NCBI GenBank assembly: GCA_030347455.1
Contig: JAQOSZ010000059.1
Location: 1 to 64,000, forward strand
Reading direction: 5' to 3'
Length of the DNA: 64,000 bases
Origin: Kentomonas sorsogonicus
Taxonomy: Eukaryota; Euglenozoa; Kinetoplastea; Trypanosomatida; Trypanosomatidae
Shown: piece after piece, positions 49,241-61,758 of the stretch
How the letters are laid out: the number at the start of each line of letters is the position of its first letter
Numbering within the stretch: position 1 is the first letter of the stretch
Position numbers and translations under genes: made by a program
Notes under the pieces: model-generated
Databases searched by the model: none
Told to the model about the DNA's origin: nothing
The model's input: only the letters and a program-made list of their open reading frames with translations

Positions 49241-51207
49241 GGCGGCGGCGGCGGGCGCGGGTGTCGGGGTTGTTCTCTTCCTCTTCTTCTTTCCTGAACG
49301 CCTAACTTTTGAGTTACCAAACAACAACAAACAGAAAAAAGAATGCGCTTGAATAAAGATGGGTCGGTTTGTTTAAAAAAAAAAGTAATCATGTGAGGCT
49401 TTAAGTATTTAAATATCTAGGCACTTTATAAAAATGTAGTGTGTGTTCTATGAATGAAGGGGAAGAGTAGAAAGGGGAGAAAATATGTTTTCTTCCCTTT
49501 ATACGCCTAATAATTTTTTAGTGTAGTTCTGAGAAAACGAAAGGGGTAGACAGAAAAAAAAAAGAAAAAAGAGAGTGGAGAGAAAAGATATGCACAAGAA
49601 AGAGTACAACAGATAACGGCACGCGAGTGTGAGAGTCCCGCAAATTTCGTCAGCTCTTCATTCGAGGGATACGTAATAATAATAATGATAATGGTAATGA
49701 TAATAATGATAATGACAATAAAGCGCACACCTCAGAGACATGAATTCCCTGCTCACGGAGACGTAATGTACACAAAACAACTAAGAAACAAAAGAGCCAA
49801 TACCAACGCAGTTAAGGAAAAGAAGAAGCAAAGTCATTAAAATATAAACTAAAAGACGCACTTTTTTTTGTTTTTTGAGCTTTCGAGTACAGAAATGTAA
49901 AGAGTGGAAGAAGGTCAGAGAATCCATGTTGGGAAAGGAAGTGCGATCAACAAAAAGGAAAGGGGGAAGAAGACACTACGTCAAAAGTGAGCGTCGAGGA
50001 TTAAGAGAGCTAATTTTTTTTTGCTACTTTTCTTATATATATACTTTTCTTTTCTCTTTTCAACGTCAGTCAGTAGAACTGGGGAGGAGAAGGAGAAGAG
50101 GGGGGGGGAGGTGAAGTATTAAGAAAGTTCTTTTAAAACAACGAGAAATTCAAAAAAAAAAGAAAAAATACTTTAAATTAGCAAATAATAAATCAAAAAG
50201 GAATTGAATAAACCAAGAAAGAAATAACAATGAAAAGTGGCCGAGAACAGTATGAAGCACATGGAAGTGTAAAAGTGAGGAGAGGCAGAAGATAAAGCGG
50301 TAATAAATGTGTATTCTTTTGAATAAATATTATAAAAAATATTATTTATATCTATATGTGAGTAGCCGCATCTCAGCTCGTTGCTGCTGGTGTCTTCTCT
50401 CCCACGCTCGGGGTACTGTCATCCCTCCAACTTTTCTTTTTTTCAACCATAACAAAAAAAAAAAAAAAACGAAGCATATACTTATATATATATATATAAT
50501 CCTTTTTCTTATTTCATCACGAGTTAAATAAACACAAAAAAAAAAAACGCAAAACAATCATGTGCGGGCAAACGCACTTTGTTAAAGCGTGCGGCGGAGC
50601 GCAGTTGCAATATTTGGCAGAAATAATGAGAGGGGGAGAAATATATATATATAAATAAATAAAAACGGTTGGCAACGGAAAAAAAGTAGAATTCCCAAGG
50701 AACAGACATGACGGATGGAGATAGCAACTAGTTTCCCCTATTTCGAAGTAAGAAAAAGTGAATGGAAGAAGCGCGTGCGCGCGCACACGAAAAATCGCCG
50801 GTCTGTCAAGTGGTGTCAGTCAGGAGTTTCAAAACTAAACAGTAGGGGAGATTGTAAAACGCAGACCATTTTTACAACGAAAAAAAAAAAGAAAAAGAAA
50901 CGTCGAACAAAGCTGAGAGAGGGAGGAGAAGATAAATGAGGGAGCTACTTGATTTTTAATAATAATAATAATGATAATTCAGCTAATAATTGAAATAATT
51001 TAATGTGTGTTTTGTTCTTGTTGTTAAAGGCACTAATTCTGCAGTGAGCAAGAAGGAAAGGTGAGAGGAGGAAAAAAAAAAGGCACATTGGAGCAAACAG
51101 CTCTCTGCCAAAATGAGAAGAGGGGAATTAAATAAACAAATGAAACAATAACGATAACGGAAAAACAAATATTGGAAATAAAAGTAAAATGTGAGAGCGG
51201 GGGGGAA

Positions 51208-51211
<4 letters not shown>

Positions 51212-51237
<26 letters not shown>
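51212..51237. repeat. (AT)n microsatellite
   Basis: Perfect TA repeat in the gene-free stretch. Confidence 0.9.
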
Positions 51238-51238
<1 letters not shown>

Positions 51239-52120
51239 AGAACAATAGAAATGGGGGAAAAAAAAAACTGCGGTATTGTTGCCAGTAACGATTGGTCAAA
51301 AGATATTGAAATACAAAAAGAGAAGAAAATGAGAAGCGATACTTACGGAACTGGCAGCTGGCTCTGTTTCTTTTCCTGACAATAAATAAATATATATGCA
51401 GGGAAGTACGAGAAAGGAAAGAAATGAAAAAGAAGGGGGAAAGGAGCGGATTAATTTTTTTGATCGAAAACGAATCCTGAAAATAGCGAGAAGAAAAAAA
51501 TTTGGCAGCATAGACAAAACCATTACAGTTTGTGAAGCGCAATAACATCAGTGAAATTGGGAAAAGAAAAAGCAATGATTAAAAGATTAATGTTAATGGC
51601 TCTGCACATACTCGATTCCGTTTCTCTCTTACTAGCAAAAACAAAAAAAAAATTTTCTTTGATTCAATAAAGTGAGTGTCAGTCTTTGGAGTGCGAAAAA
51701 AAAAGGGGAATAAAAACAAAAGCGAAAGAAAGATTTATGAACAGCTCTGAGGCCGAAATAAATAAAAACACGAGAGGGGGTAGAAGCGAGCGATAGTGCG
51801 ACAAGCACGCGGGACAACACAATTAATGCTGCCGCTGCTGCTAATTGAATATGCAACAGAAAACTCCCTTTGGTGTCGTCTATCTTCTCTTCCCTACGCG
51901 CACACGCGCTCACCCACACTCCTTTCGTTTCTTTCTTTCTTTGTTTTATTGATTGTTTGTTGCTTGTGTTTGCCTGTGTCATTATTTCCTTCTCCCGACT
52001 TCCTCTCATTCTCCCTCTCCCTCTCTCCCTCACACGCGTGTGTGTGTGTGTGGCTTTGTGCTTTGCCATCGGTAGGGAGCTGGAGGAGAGGGCAAAGACG
52101 CGCCGCGGGGGGAAAATACA

Positions 52121-52156
52121 GAGAGAGAGAGAGAGAGAGAGGAGAGAGGAGAGAGG
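52121..52156. repeat. (GA)n microsatellite
   Basis: GAGA repeat with a few GGA interruptions in the gene-free stretch. Confidence 0.85.
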
Positions 52157-54479
52157 AGGTAAAAAAAAAGATTTGGGGAAAAAAAAAACAATAGAAATAG
52201 AGGGGGGGGAAGCAATAAAAAAAATAAAAAATAATGCAGGATCGAACGACTGCCATTGGTTACGCTGGCACGAGGTGTGGAGTGTCCGTCTATGATATAT
52301 TTTTTCCTTATCACTTCGGGGCTTCAAAATAGAGAAAAGAAAAACGATACTTCTCTTCTGCTTTTTTTATTTTCATAGAGCGGACAACGGCACTTAATAA
52401 TAAAAGTAATAATAAAATAAAAAGGGAGAGAGAGGCACGAAGGATCAGGAAGACATCACGCACTTTAGCTGTGTGTGTGTGTGGTTAATTTGTTTTTTCT
52501 TCTCTGTTCGGAGGAATACGTAAAAAATTATTTTATAATTTTAAAAAAAAAAGTAAAAATGAAAGTTAGTCCCTCTATTTAGCATTCCTATTTGTGTGGC
52601 TGTGACTCAGCATCAGAGGGAGCGGTGCAATGAAAAAAAAGGAAAAAAAAAAAGAAAGAAAGAAATAAGAAAGTTAAATTAGTGGGGGGTAATAATGAAG
52701 AAAGAAAAAAAAATAAGAAGCTTAAGAAGGAATGAGTAAAAATAAAAAAGAAGTTTGAGGGGGGAGAAGAAAAAAAAGAAAAAAGGGCGGTGTTTGTTAC
52801 AAAGAATTTTCAACAGAAACGATCGAACCTCTGTGGCGTTGTCAGTATGTAAATGAGAACGCCTAGGAACAATACAAAAAGGAATATATATATGCGTTGA
52901 GTGATAAATATATATATGAAGGAGAGTGTGTAAAAAAAAGGGGGGAGCGGGTAGGTTTAAAAAAAAAATGAATACAAGGAGCGTGAGGGGAGAGATAAAG
53001 GGGAGGGGAGAAAAAAAAAAGTAAGAGTACTAGTATTCTTCTGATTTGAAAAAAAAAAAAGGTGGCAGAGAATCGCAGCAAAGTCCCCCAAAAGCATAAC
53101 TGCCCGCTGACTTTTGTTAACGTCAGCAAGCATTTGTGGGTGTCGGTGTTGATGATACATTTTTTCCTTCTTCTCCCTTTTTTTTTTTTGATAGTGAAAG
53201 AAAAAAACTAGTAAAAAAAATAAAACAAAAATAAAACAAAAACGGAAGCAGAGAAGTGCGGCCAGCGCTGCACGCTGTTGTCCATGCGAAGAAAAGAAAA
53301 ACGCATAAATAATGTTTTTCATATATGAAAGATAAAAGCACGCATGGAGAGAGAGAGAGAGACAGAAAGAGAGAGAGAGAGAGAAAGAAGTGGCGGCTGA
53401 GGGTACTGATACAAAGCTTTACGGTGGGGGTCAACAAAAATTTAAAAAAAAACAGCAGGGGAGATTTGAAAAAAAGAAGTACAAAGGAAAGTGAGACAAA
53501 TCAGCGGAGTGGCAACAGGGAGAAAAGGACTATATATATGTGAACATTTGCGTGTGTTGGCCACATCCCCACTGAGTGTGTTTTTTTTTTCGCTCACTTC
53601 TTTGTGTGTGTGTATTTTGTTTTATATATATCTGACGCGTTTTCGCGTTTGTTGTACTCCTTCTTGTGCTGTCTCCTCACCGCTTCGAATCTCACTCTAC
53701 CGCATCACTTTTTCTTTCTTCTCTTCTGATTGTAAAATCGCAAAGGGTTAAACGCTCATGCTATTTTGGCGTTAGTTTACTGTTGTTAATTCTCACTTTC
53801 TTCTTCTTCTTCTTTTCCTTCTTCCTCGTCCTCTCGGTTCCGTCAGCCGTCGCCGACAGTGGACGTGCATATCTTTGCGTACGTCGCTGTGTACTAATGA
53901 TATTACTATCATCACTCACCAGAAGTGCGTCTGCAAGCAAGACGGAATGAGAAGAGCAAAAAAAAAAAAAAGAAAGAAAGAAAGAAAGGTAACAGTAAGC
54001 CAAGTGCTCCTTCCCAGATCCTTTAATCTTCTTTTTCCTTCTTCTTCTTATTTTTTTTTTTTTGCACCCATCAATCGAATGAGTGCTCGCCTTGTCAAAA
54101 CAGCAAAGCGGAGTGAAGGACTGGATGGTGAACGAAGAAAAAAAAAAAGAAGATGATAAAACTAGCAAGTAATAATAATTATTCTCATTATACGTAATAG
54201 TCCGGAAAAACGGATGCTGAAAAAAAAAAGAGAAAAGCAAAAAACAAATCAGAATATGGAAAACGAAACAAAAGGGACAAATCGAAACTATGGAAATCAC
54301 CATCCAGTCAACAATATCATCGCAAAATAAAAAGCATTAAGAGAGCAGATCAAAAAAAAAAAAAGCCTGAGATCGACGAAGTAGAGCAGCCCACATCCCT
54401 CTATTCATTTCCTCGCCCGTGAAGGAAAGAAAGAAATTCTTACAAATAAATAAATAAAATAAATAGAGAGGGGGGCTTG

Positions 54480-56133
54480 TCACCAGCCGAGGGCGCGGCG
54501 GATGGCGACGAGCCACGCGGCCGCGTCCGGCGTGCGAAAGTAGACGTAGCTGTTGCGCCCCGCGAGGCGCAGCGCGAGCGTGTCGCCGCCGCCGGCGAGC
54601 TCGGCGCTCATGACGTCCGTCACGGGAATGGTGCTGTGCGGCTGGTGCGCGGCGGGGAAGGCGAGGGGGGTGCCGGGCGCGGCCTCCCCCACGCCAGCGC
54701 CGGCGGCGGCGGCGGTGTTGGGGGAGCGCGGACCGCTGGCGAGGCTGGCGCTGCCGCTGCCGCCGCCGCCGGCGGGCCCCGCGGGGGGCGGCAGCAGCGC
54801 CTCCGTCAGCGGCGGCGGCGGCGGCGGGTTGAGGCTGCTGCCGAAGGCGCTGTCGGCGCGGCTCGGCGGGCGGCTGCCGGGCGACGCGTCGCCGCGCGGG
54901 GGGCCGATGGTCAGCGCGCCGCCGGCGAGCACGAGGCGCCGCCGCTGGAAGCTGAGCGTGCCGTCGGGCTCGACGCGCAGACGCTCCACCTCCCCCTCCG
55001 CGCGCACCGACGCGTCCGCGGCGGCGGCCGGGGGGGCCGCGAGCTGGCGGCGGATGTCCTCCGCCACACGCGCCACCAGCGCCTCGCCCGCGCCGCTCGC
55101 CCGCAGCACGTCCAGGAAGGCGCCGCGCGCGGCCGTCAGCAGCGGCGTCGCCAGCAGCGCGGCGGCGTCCGGGCGCTCGGCGGGGTCCTTGGAGAGCAGC
55201 CGGGCGGCGAGCTCGCGCAGCGCCGGGCTGTAGGCGGCCGGCAGCGGCGCCGGCGTCGCGTGCAGGATGTTCTCCCGCATCACCTCGGGCACATCCGCAT
55301 AAAACGGGTTGAAGCCGGCCATGCACTCGTAGAGCAGCACCCCCAGCGACCACATGTCCGCCGGCCGCCCGTAGCGCCGCCGCAGCCACAGCTCCGGCGC
55401 CACGTACGGCGGCGTCCCGCAGATGGTGCGGCCCACGTCGCCGGCCGTCGTCGCGTAGCGGTTGGAGAGCCCAAAGTCTCCGATCTTGACGAGGCCGGCG
55501 GTGGTGACGAGCACGTTGTGCGGCTTGAGGTCGCGGTGCAGCATGCTCTGGCACACGTGCATGTAGTGCAGCCCCAGCGTGATCTGCAGCAGAATGAAGC
55601 ACAGCTCGCGCTCGGGAAAGAGCACCCCGCCGCCGCCGCCGCCGTCGCCGTCGCGCAGCGCCTTGAGCTGGAAGGCGAGGTCGCCGGCGTCGCAGTACTC
55701 GAGCACCAGCAGCAGGTGCGTCCGCGTGCGGTGCTCGTCAACCAGCCGCATGCACGCGAAGTGGCGCATGTGCCGCAGCACGAGGATCTCGGTGTCCATC
55801 TTGAGGCGCGCCGCCGCCGACGCGGGAATTTGCATCACTTTCAGCGCGTGCCGCTCGCCGGTCGCGCGCTCCACCACGCGGTACGTGTCGCCGCTGCTGC
55901 CCCCGCGACAAAAAGTCCTCGTAGATGTACTTGGGGGCGTCGGCGGCGGCGGGCGGGGGGGCGGCGCCCGCCTCCGCCGGCGGCGGCGCCTCCAGCACCC
56001 CAGCGAAGCCGGGGAAGATCGGGAAGCCCCGCACCTTTGTGATGCCCGCGGTTTTTTCACGTCTGGAGGACGCCGCCGCCGCCGCCGCCGCCGCCGCCTT
56101 GGCCGGTCGGTGGGGGTGGGGGGCCGAGGACAT
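54480..56133 (-). CDS. NEK-like serine/threonine kinase with C-terminal PH domain, one frame change
   Basis: ATG at 56133 (MSSAPHPHRPAKAAAAAAAA), TGA at 54480. The phase changes once at about 55905-55915, inside the glycine loop; the two sides read IYEDFLSRG then SSGDTYRVVERATGERHALK. The kinase has all core residues: lysine in HALKVM, HRDLKPHN, DFGLSN, CGTPPYVAPEL and ADMWSLGVLLYECM. At the C-terminus a PH domain can be read: GTLSFQRRRLVLAGG at the start and SYVYFRTPDAAAWLVAIRRA as its closing helix. It is split by about 90 residues of Pro/Ser/Gly-rich sequence. NEK-type kinases with PH domains are a known trypanosomatid family. The N-terminal 55 residues are Ala/Pro-rich and probably disordered. 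Confidence 0.8.
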
Positions 56134-57041
56134 TGTTCAAAGGTGCGTGTGTACGTGTCTGTGTGACTAGCTGAAGCGAGGGGAGATGTACACTCCTCGT
56201 GTTCTCGTGCTTTCTCGCGCTTTTTTTTTTTTTTTTTTTATTATTCTCCTAATTGTTGTTTTCTCTTTATTATTTTTATTTCTTCGCTATCCGAAGCGTG
56301 TGATGTTTCGTGTGGACACAGCAACGCGGGCAGCGATAAAGCGAAAAGAGAGAAAAACAAGATGAGAAGGGATGAGTGGAATGGCGAAGTGCAGAGGGGA
56401 TGGAGGGGAAAACAAAAGGAAAGCAGAGAAAAGATAAAAGGAAAGGAAAGTGATAACGAAAATGAAATTACGGAAAGGTAAAAAGAAAAATAAAAGGCAC
56501 AAATTGAAATATAATAATGATAAAAGGTATGAAGCCCTGAACTAAACAAGTATCTGAAAGGGGCTTCTGAAGCACTATGTTAGTATTATCTTCTACTATG
56601 AATTCTGTTCTTCTTCTTTTTTGGGGGAAAAATGTTGTCGAAAAATATCGAAACAGTGAAGGAAAGATACAGAAAACTACGTGGTCCCCTCAGCAAGAAC
56701 AGAGAAGAAAAGAAAAAAAGATTGATTCCTTGTAGATGCAAGTGGAGGGACAAGATTATGGATTCAGAGAGAAATAGTGAATGCATAACACAAATGAGTG
56801 TGAGAGGTGATGATCGCGTAGAAAATATTTTCCCTCTTTTTTTTTTTTAGCACGTTGGCTAAACGCCAATAAGGTCGTACGCACAAGTAGATATTAAAAA
56901 AAAAGCTTTTGCACATCCTACGATTCTCCCTCGCCATTTTTGCAGTTGGGTTTTCCAAGCACAACTCCACAGGCGCACCTAATTCCTCTTCTCACTGATT
57001 TCATTTTCTTTTTTTTAAGCGTTGCATGTACATCTGTTATG

Positions 57042-57082
<41 letters not shown>

Positions 57083-57418
57083 AAGAGAAAGAGAGAGAGC
57101 CCTTTACGGATTCTCTCGCATGTTTGATTTTGCGCTCACTTGCCTGCATGTGGTGTGTATGTATATTTTTTTTCCCCCGCGGAGTGCCGCTAGAAACCGA
57201 CGCCGCAGGGACGAGACGTGCACTTCTCAGAAAGGGGAAAGTAACATACTTTTGAAAGAAAAAAAAAAAAAAAACACTGCGTGATGCAAGAGGAATCTCG
57301 GAAGTAAAACATATATTTAAGAAATATAAAACATATAAGCACAAGAAGATATATCATACAGTAACAATAATGAATTATGAATCATGTGTAACGCGACGCG
57401 CCTCCACCACCACTACCA
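56134..57418. other. AT-rich spacer
   Basis: Contains a T run on the + strand at 56221-56239, (GA)n at 57049-57077 and an A run at 57259-57274. No gene seen. Confidence 0.5.
57049..57077. repeat. (GA)n microsatellite
   Basis: Perfect GA repeat, a CT tract on the coding strand between the CPT-like and kinase genes. Confidence 0.9.
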
Positions 57419-60315
57419 CTACTCCGCGGCGTCGACGGCCACGTCCCTGTCCGGCTCCTCCTCCGCGTCAAACATCGCGGCGCGCTTCTTTTTCTTCTTG
57501 TTCCGTCTGTCGACGCGCGGCGAGCCGGGGCCGAAGAGCTCGCCGGAGAAGTCGAGAATACTCTTCTCGAGCGCGGCCGCCTCCGTCGGCAGCAGCGCGG
57601 GGTCGACGTCGGCGAGCGCGGCGAGGGTGTCGAGCGCGGCCTCGAGCTTGTCGGCGAGGCGGCGCGCGTCGGTGTGGGTGCACGCGCGGCGGGCGGTGAC
57701 GGTCGCGTAGACGACGCCCTCGCCGCAGTGGCAGTAGGAGATGCCGTAGCCGTCCTCCTGCGCGGGCCCGAAGCCGGCGCCGGGGGTCTCGAAGGGGCGC
57801 GCGTCGCGGCGGGCGTGGAAGCGGCGGGGCAGGCGGCGCTGCTGTGCCTGGTAGCTGCTCGCGCGCCACTTGGTCTTGCGCAAGAAAGCGCTGAGGAACT
57901 CGCTGGGGCGCTGCTGCGCGACGCTCGCCATGTAGAGCGCGAAGAGGTGCCGGTCGGCGCCGAAGCCGGCGCGCGCCTCCCGCAGCAGCCGCGCGTGCCG
58001 CTCGCAGGCGCGCCGCAGCAGCGCCATCGCCTGCTCCCTCTCAGCGGGAGGGACGACACTATTGTTGTTGTTGCTGTTGTTGTCGCCGTCGAGGGGCTCG
58101 TTCTTGGGCCCGCGCCGCGCGAGGCGGCGCACGAGCGCGCAGCTCTCCTCCGTGACGCTGCGGACGGCCTCCGTGCGGCCGCGGGCGAAGGCGCGCTGCG
58201 AGGCGGACTCGTACACCTGCCGCACGACGTAGCCCTGGTCCTCGTAGAGCGCGAGCTGCAGCGCCATTTGCATCCACGCGTCGGGGTCGAGGCCGAGGGC
58301 GGCCGGCAGGTTGCGGCCGTAGCGCCCGTAGCGCAGCACCGCCAGCTCCACCTGCTGCGGGCCCAGCTCCGCGCGGTACGCGGCGTGCGCGGCGCGGATG
58401 GCGGCCGCGAGGCGCTTGTGGATGGTGAAGCGCAGGCGCTTGGGCGTCACCAGGTCCTCGAGCGGCGGCTTGAGAACGTTCTCCCGCATGTCGCGCGGCA
58501 GCCACTTGGCGTGTCCGTCGTCGTCGTAGAGCGCGTCGGTCTCCTCCAGCGCCGTCACGTACTCGAGCAGCGTCGCGAAGGTCTGGATCTCGCACCACGA
58601 GTGCTCCACGTGGGCGCCCACGCGGCCGTCCGCGCGCACCACCAGGTTGAAGCTCTTGTCGCACCACAGCGCCGCGCCGCCGCCGCCGCCGCAGAGGTAG
58701 TGCAGGCAGTCGGCCTCGAGGTGGTCCTCGCGCGCGGGGGCGGCGCGGCCGGCGGCGCGGTCCTCGAAGCTGACGACGAAGAGCGCGCGCTCGATGGCGC
58801 GGAGGGGGAACTTGTTGTTGGGGTCGTTGAGGAGGTGCTGGTTGCGCACGTCGGCCCACTCGGCGCGGGGGGCGGTGGTGAGCACCGGCAGCAGCGCCTC
58901 CGCCGCCAGGTACGACCGCTTCTTGCTGCTGCGCGGCGACAGAAGCTGCGGCTGCGACTGCGAGTGCGTGTGGGAGTGGGAGTGCGTCGACACGGTGGGG
59001 GGCGGGGGGGAGCCGGAGCGCGGCGGCGGCCGCTCGGGGGTCGCGGTGGCGGAGGGAGCGGCGCTGCCGGCGCCGGCGAGGGCCTCGTCGTCTCCCGAGT
59101 CGCCCCAGCTGCCCGCCTCCTCCTCCGGCGCCTCGTCCAGGATGTTGGCGAATAGCACCTCCAGCTGGTGCGGCGTCAGCGGCGCGCGCGTGCGGGGGTT
59201 CTGCACGGGCACCTGGTAGATGCGCCCCCGGTGCAGCAGGATGACGTGGTCGTCGCCGCCGCCCGCGTCGTCGTGCTCCAGCGTGTCCATCTCGCGCCCG
59301 GGGACGCGCACCGTGTTGAAGGCGTAGAAGAACTGCCGCATGCTCAGCGGCGCCGTCTCCCACGGGCCGCCAAAGTTGGGCTGCAGCGTGCGGCTCGCGA
59401 TCTTCCTCTTGAGCAGGTAGAGGTTGTGCGTGAGCACCGCGGCGCGCGCGGCGGGGTTGTTCGTCGGGGTGTAGTCCGCGAAGGGGACGGTGTAGAAGTT
59501 GGAGTTGACGCAGAGGCTGCGCCGCGACGACAGGAAGACGTGGCGCGTCCACCACTCCTCGACGTAGTTGGGCGACACCACGTGATGCAGCCGCAGTGAG
59601 CGCTGCAGCGCGGGGCCCTCGTTGAGCAGGAAGCTCTCCGCCGCGCGCCGCAGCTCGAGCCAGTCGCTGTTGTCCTCCTGCTGGCTGTAGATGCAGCGCA
59701 TGCTCTGCAGGTACTTCTCGACGGTGCCCTGCAGCGGCGGCAGCGGCAGCGCGGGGAGGCACGGCTCGTAAATGTCCGTCACGCGGATCTGCGGGCGCGT
59801 GAAGAAGAGACGCATGACGGTCGACCACAGGCGCGTGCGCAGCCCGGGGCTCTCCTCCGTCATGTACGCCGTGTAGCGCAGCAGCTGCCGCAGCAGGAAG
59901 CGGTGCACGACCGTCGCGCCGGCCAGCACGACCGCAGCCGTCTTGGCGACAACGAGCGAGGGCCGCAGGTCTGGCCGTATCAGGCGGTTGAAGGGCGAGA
60001 CGATGTTGTCCAGGTAGCGCATCCACACAAACGTCGGGTTCGTGTGCACCCACGACTGCGGCGGCGCCTGGTACACGTACACGCAGAGGCCCCCGGTCGC
60101 GAAGACGACGGCCCACACCGGCACGGGGTATATCATCGCCCGGAGCATGTCGATGCTGCGCGTGGCGGAGCGCCGCAGCCCCCGCCACATGTACCGCGGG
60201 TGGGGATGTGGATGTCGAGGCCGCGGCTGCTCACAGAGAAGGTCGGCGCGTGCCCGGCGGCCGCCGCGTCGGTGGGGTACAGCGACGGCTGCGCGCTCAC
60301 CACGACCTCCGCCAT
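57419..60315 (-). CDS. CPT1-like carnitine O-acyltransferase, one frame change near the N-terminus
   Basis: ATG at 60315 (MAEVVVSAQPSLYPTDAAAA) leads to FSVSSRGLDIHIPTRG, the CPT1 N-terminal motif. The phase then changes at about 60185-60200 and runs 923 codons without interruption to TAG at 57419. Two membrane helices (WAVVFATGGLCVYVY; LVVAKTAAVVLAGATVVH) flank a short loop, as in outer-membrane CPT1. The acyltransferase core has VEEWWTRHVFLSS, VNSNFYTVPFADYTPTNNPA, FNTVRVPGREMDT, FNLVVRADGRVGAHVEHSW with the catalytic His about residue 530 of the long frame, and GFGPAQEDGYGISY. It would exchange fatty acyl groups between CoA and carnitine for mitochondrial import. A 65-residue Ser/His/Gln-rich insertion (about 360-425) is unusual. 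Confidence 0.85.
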
Positions 60316-61758
60316 TGTTGGCTTTCCCGCGTGTTCGTTAGTGTGTGTGTGTGTGTGTGTGTGTGTTTGTTGTTCTCGCTGTTGTTGCTGCTGCTGTTAT
60401 TGATACTCAGTAGGGTATTTCGATGGTGCCGGTGGTGGTGGGGTTCGCGCGGGCAAATGCTGTTTCTTACGACTGAATATCAAAAAAAAAAAAAAAATTG
60501 TCCTTCACTTTTTCTTTCTTTTCGACCAGAAGTGGATGGGCAGTGATGAGCAACGCAAAGACAAAAAAAAAAAAGTAAATGAGTCGGAAAGCTTTACAGA
60601 GAGTTGGCAAACGATAAAGTGCAAACTGGAATGTGAAATGTATATATATATAGCAATGAAGAAAGTGGAAACCAAGGAAAGTAACAAGTCAGCAATTCTT
60701 GCTGTGGTGAATTACGTGAAAAAAAACTAGGTTCGTCTTTTTTCTAGACAAACGTACTAGATACAATGAGAGGGGCGATATAATGAAAAAAAGTTTCGTT
60801 TTTTTTTTTTTTTACGTGCTTATCTTTGTTTACTGGGTAGATGTGGTTAAGAAAAATGGTGCGAGGAGAGGAGCAGTGGAAGCAGGGGAGATGCAGGACA
60901 GTGGATATCGGCAATCGAAATAAAGAAAAGGAAGAGATGAATATATTGCACGTTGTCTCACAACTCTCATGAGAAATGAAGAAAAAGGAAACAAAAATCT
61001 ATTAAACTAAGTTTCTCATACTAGAAAATAATAAAATAATAAATATTTCGTAATCGCAATAAAACAAGACGGAGCAGAAAAAATAGTGATCAACATTTCA
61101 CTCCATAATTGATTTTTTTCAATTATTTCTTTTCTCAAATGAATGCGTAAGAGAAACAAGAAAAAAAATGAGAGGAAATTTAAGAGCCCAAGACGTATGA
61201 ATGAATCATTTTGGTTAAACTTAATTTTTCTGTTATTAGTCTATCGTTAGCATGCATACTTCATAACTTTTTTAGACATAATAAAATATGAGTAGAAAAA
61301 AATAAGGAGATGAATACTATTACTTTTTACTCTTTCAGTAGGGGTGTTTTGTGTCTCTCACAGCAAAAAATTAAAAAAAATCGTTGTTTTTTTTTTTTCT
61401 TCTTCTTTTAAGATGCTTGTTTTTACAATTCATCATGTCTTTTTTAAATGAGAATGAAAAAAAAAATGAATGCTGGAAAAATAAAAGATGGAAAATAAAA
61501 AAAAAAAGGAAAACACTTCTCAAATATGCATAAAAAGAAGAAGAATCATTATACTGGACAAAGCAAAGAGCGCGCAGAAAAACGGGAAAATGGTGTTGGT
61601 GTTGTGGACAGACCGGAGGATATGGAAGGTAAAAACAACAGGAGCAAAGGCATCGCGGCGAGAGAGGGCGAGTGGGGGAAAAATCCCACCACACACACAG
61701 ACACACCCTCTCTCACACACCAGCAATGCAATTGTGTTACCTCGACTCCCCCCACCCC
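60316..61758. other. 1.4-kb AT-rich spacer
   Basis: Starts with (GT)n at 60341-60366 (CA in the CPT leader). Very AT-rich thereafter, with A or T runs at 60482-60496, 60799-60814 and 61387-61399. No gene seen. Confidence 0.5.
60341..60366. repeat. (GT)n microsatellite
   Basis: Perfect GT repeat, a CA repeat 26 nt upstream of the CPT-like ATG on the coding strand. Confidence 0.9.

Larger units (their letters stand above)
49241..54479. other. 5.2-kb gene-free stretch
   Basis: No convincing gene on either strand. AT-rich with many microsatellites: AAT/GAT-type near 49676-49721, (AT)n at 51212-51237, and (GA)n at 52121-52156. Most of it is purine-rich on the + strand, but 51880-52045 and 53560-54070 are pyrimidine-rich on the + strand, reversing the bias seen elsewhere. 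Frames here are low complexity. No tRNA or rRNA signature was found by eye. Confidence 0.55.

Noticed and set aside
51796-52194. 132-codon + strand frame in the gene-free stretch
   Set aside because: It is made of CT and GA microsatellite translations (Leu/Ser and Arg/Glu runs).
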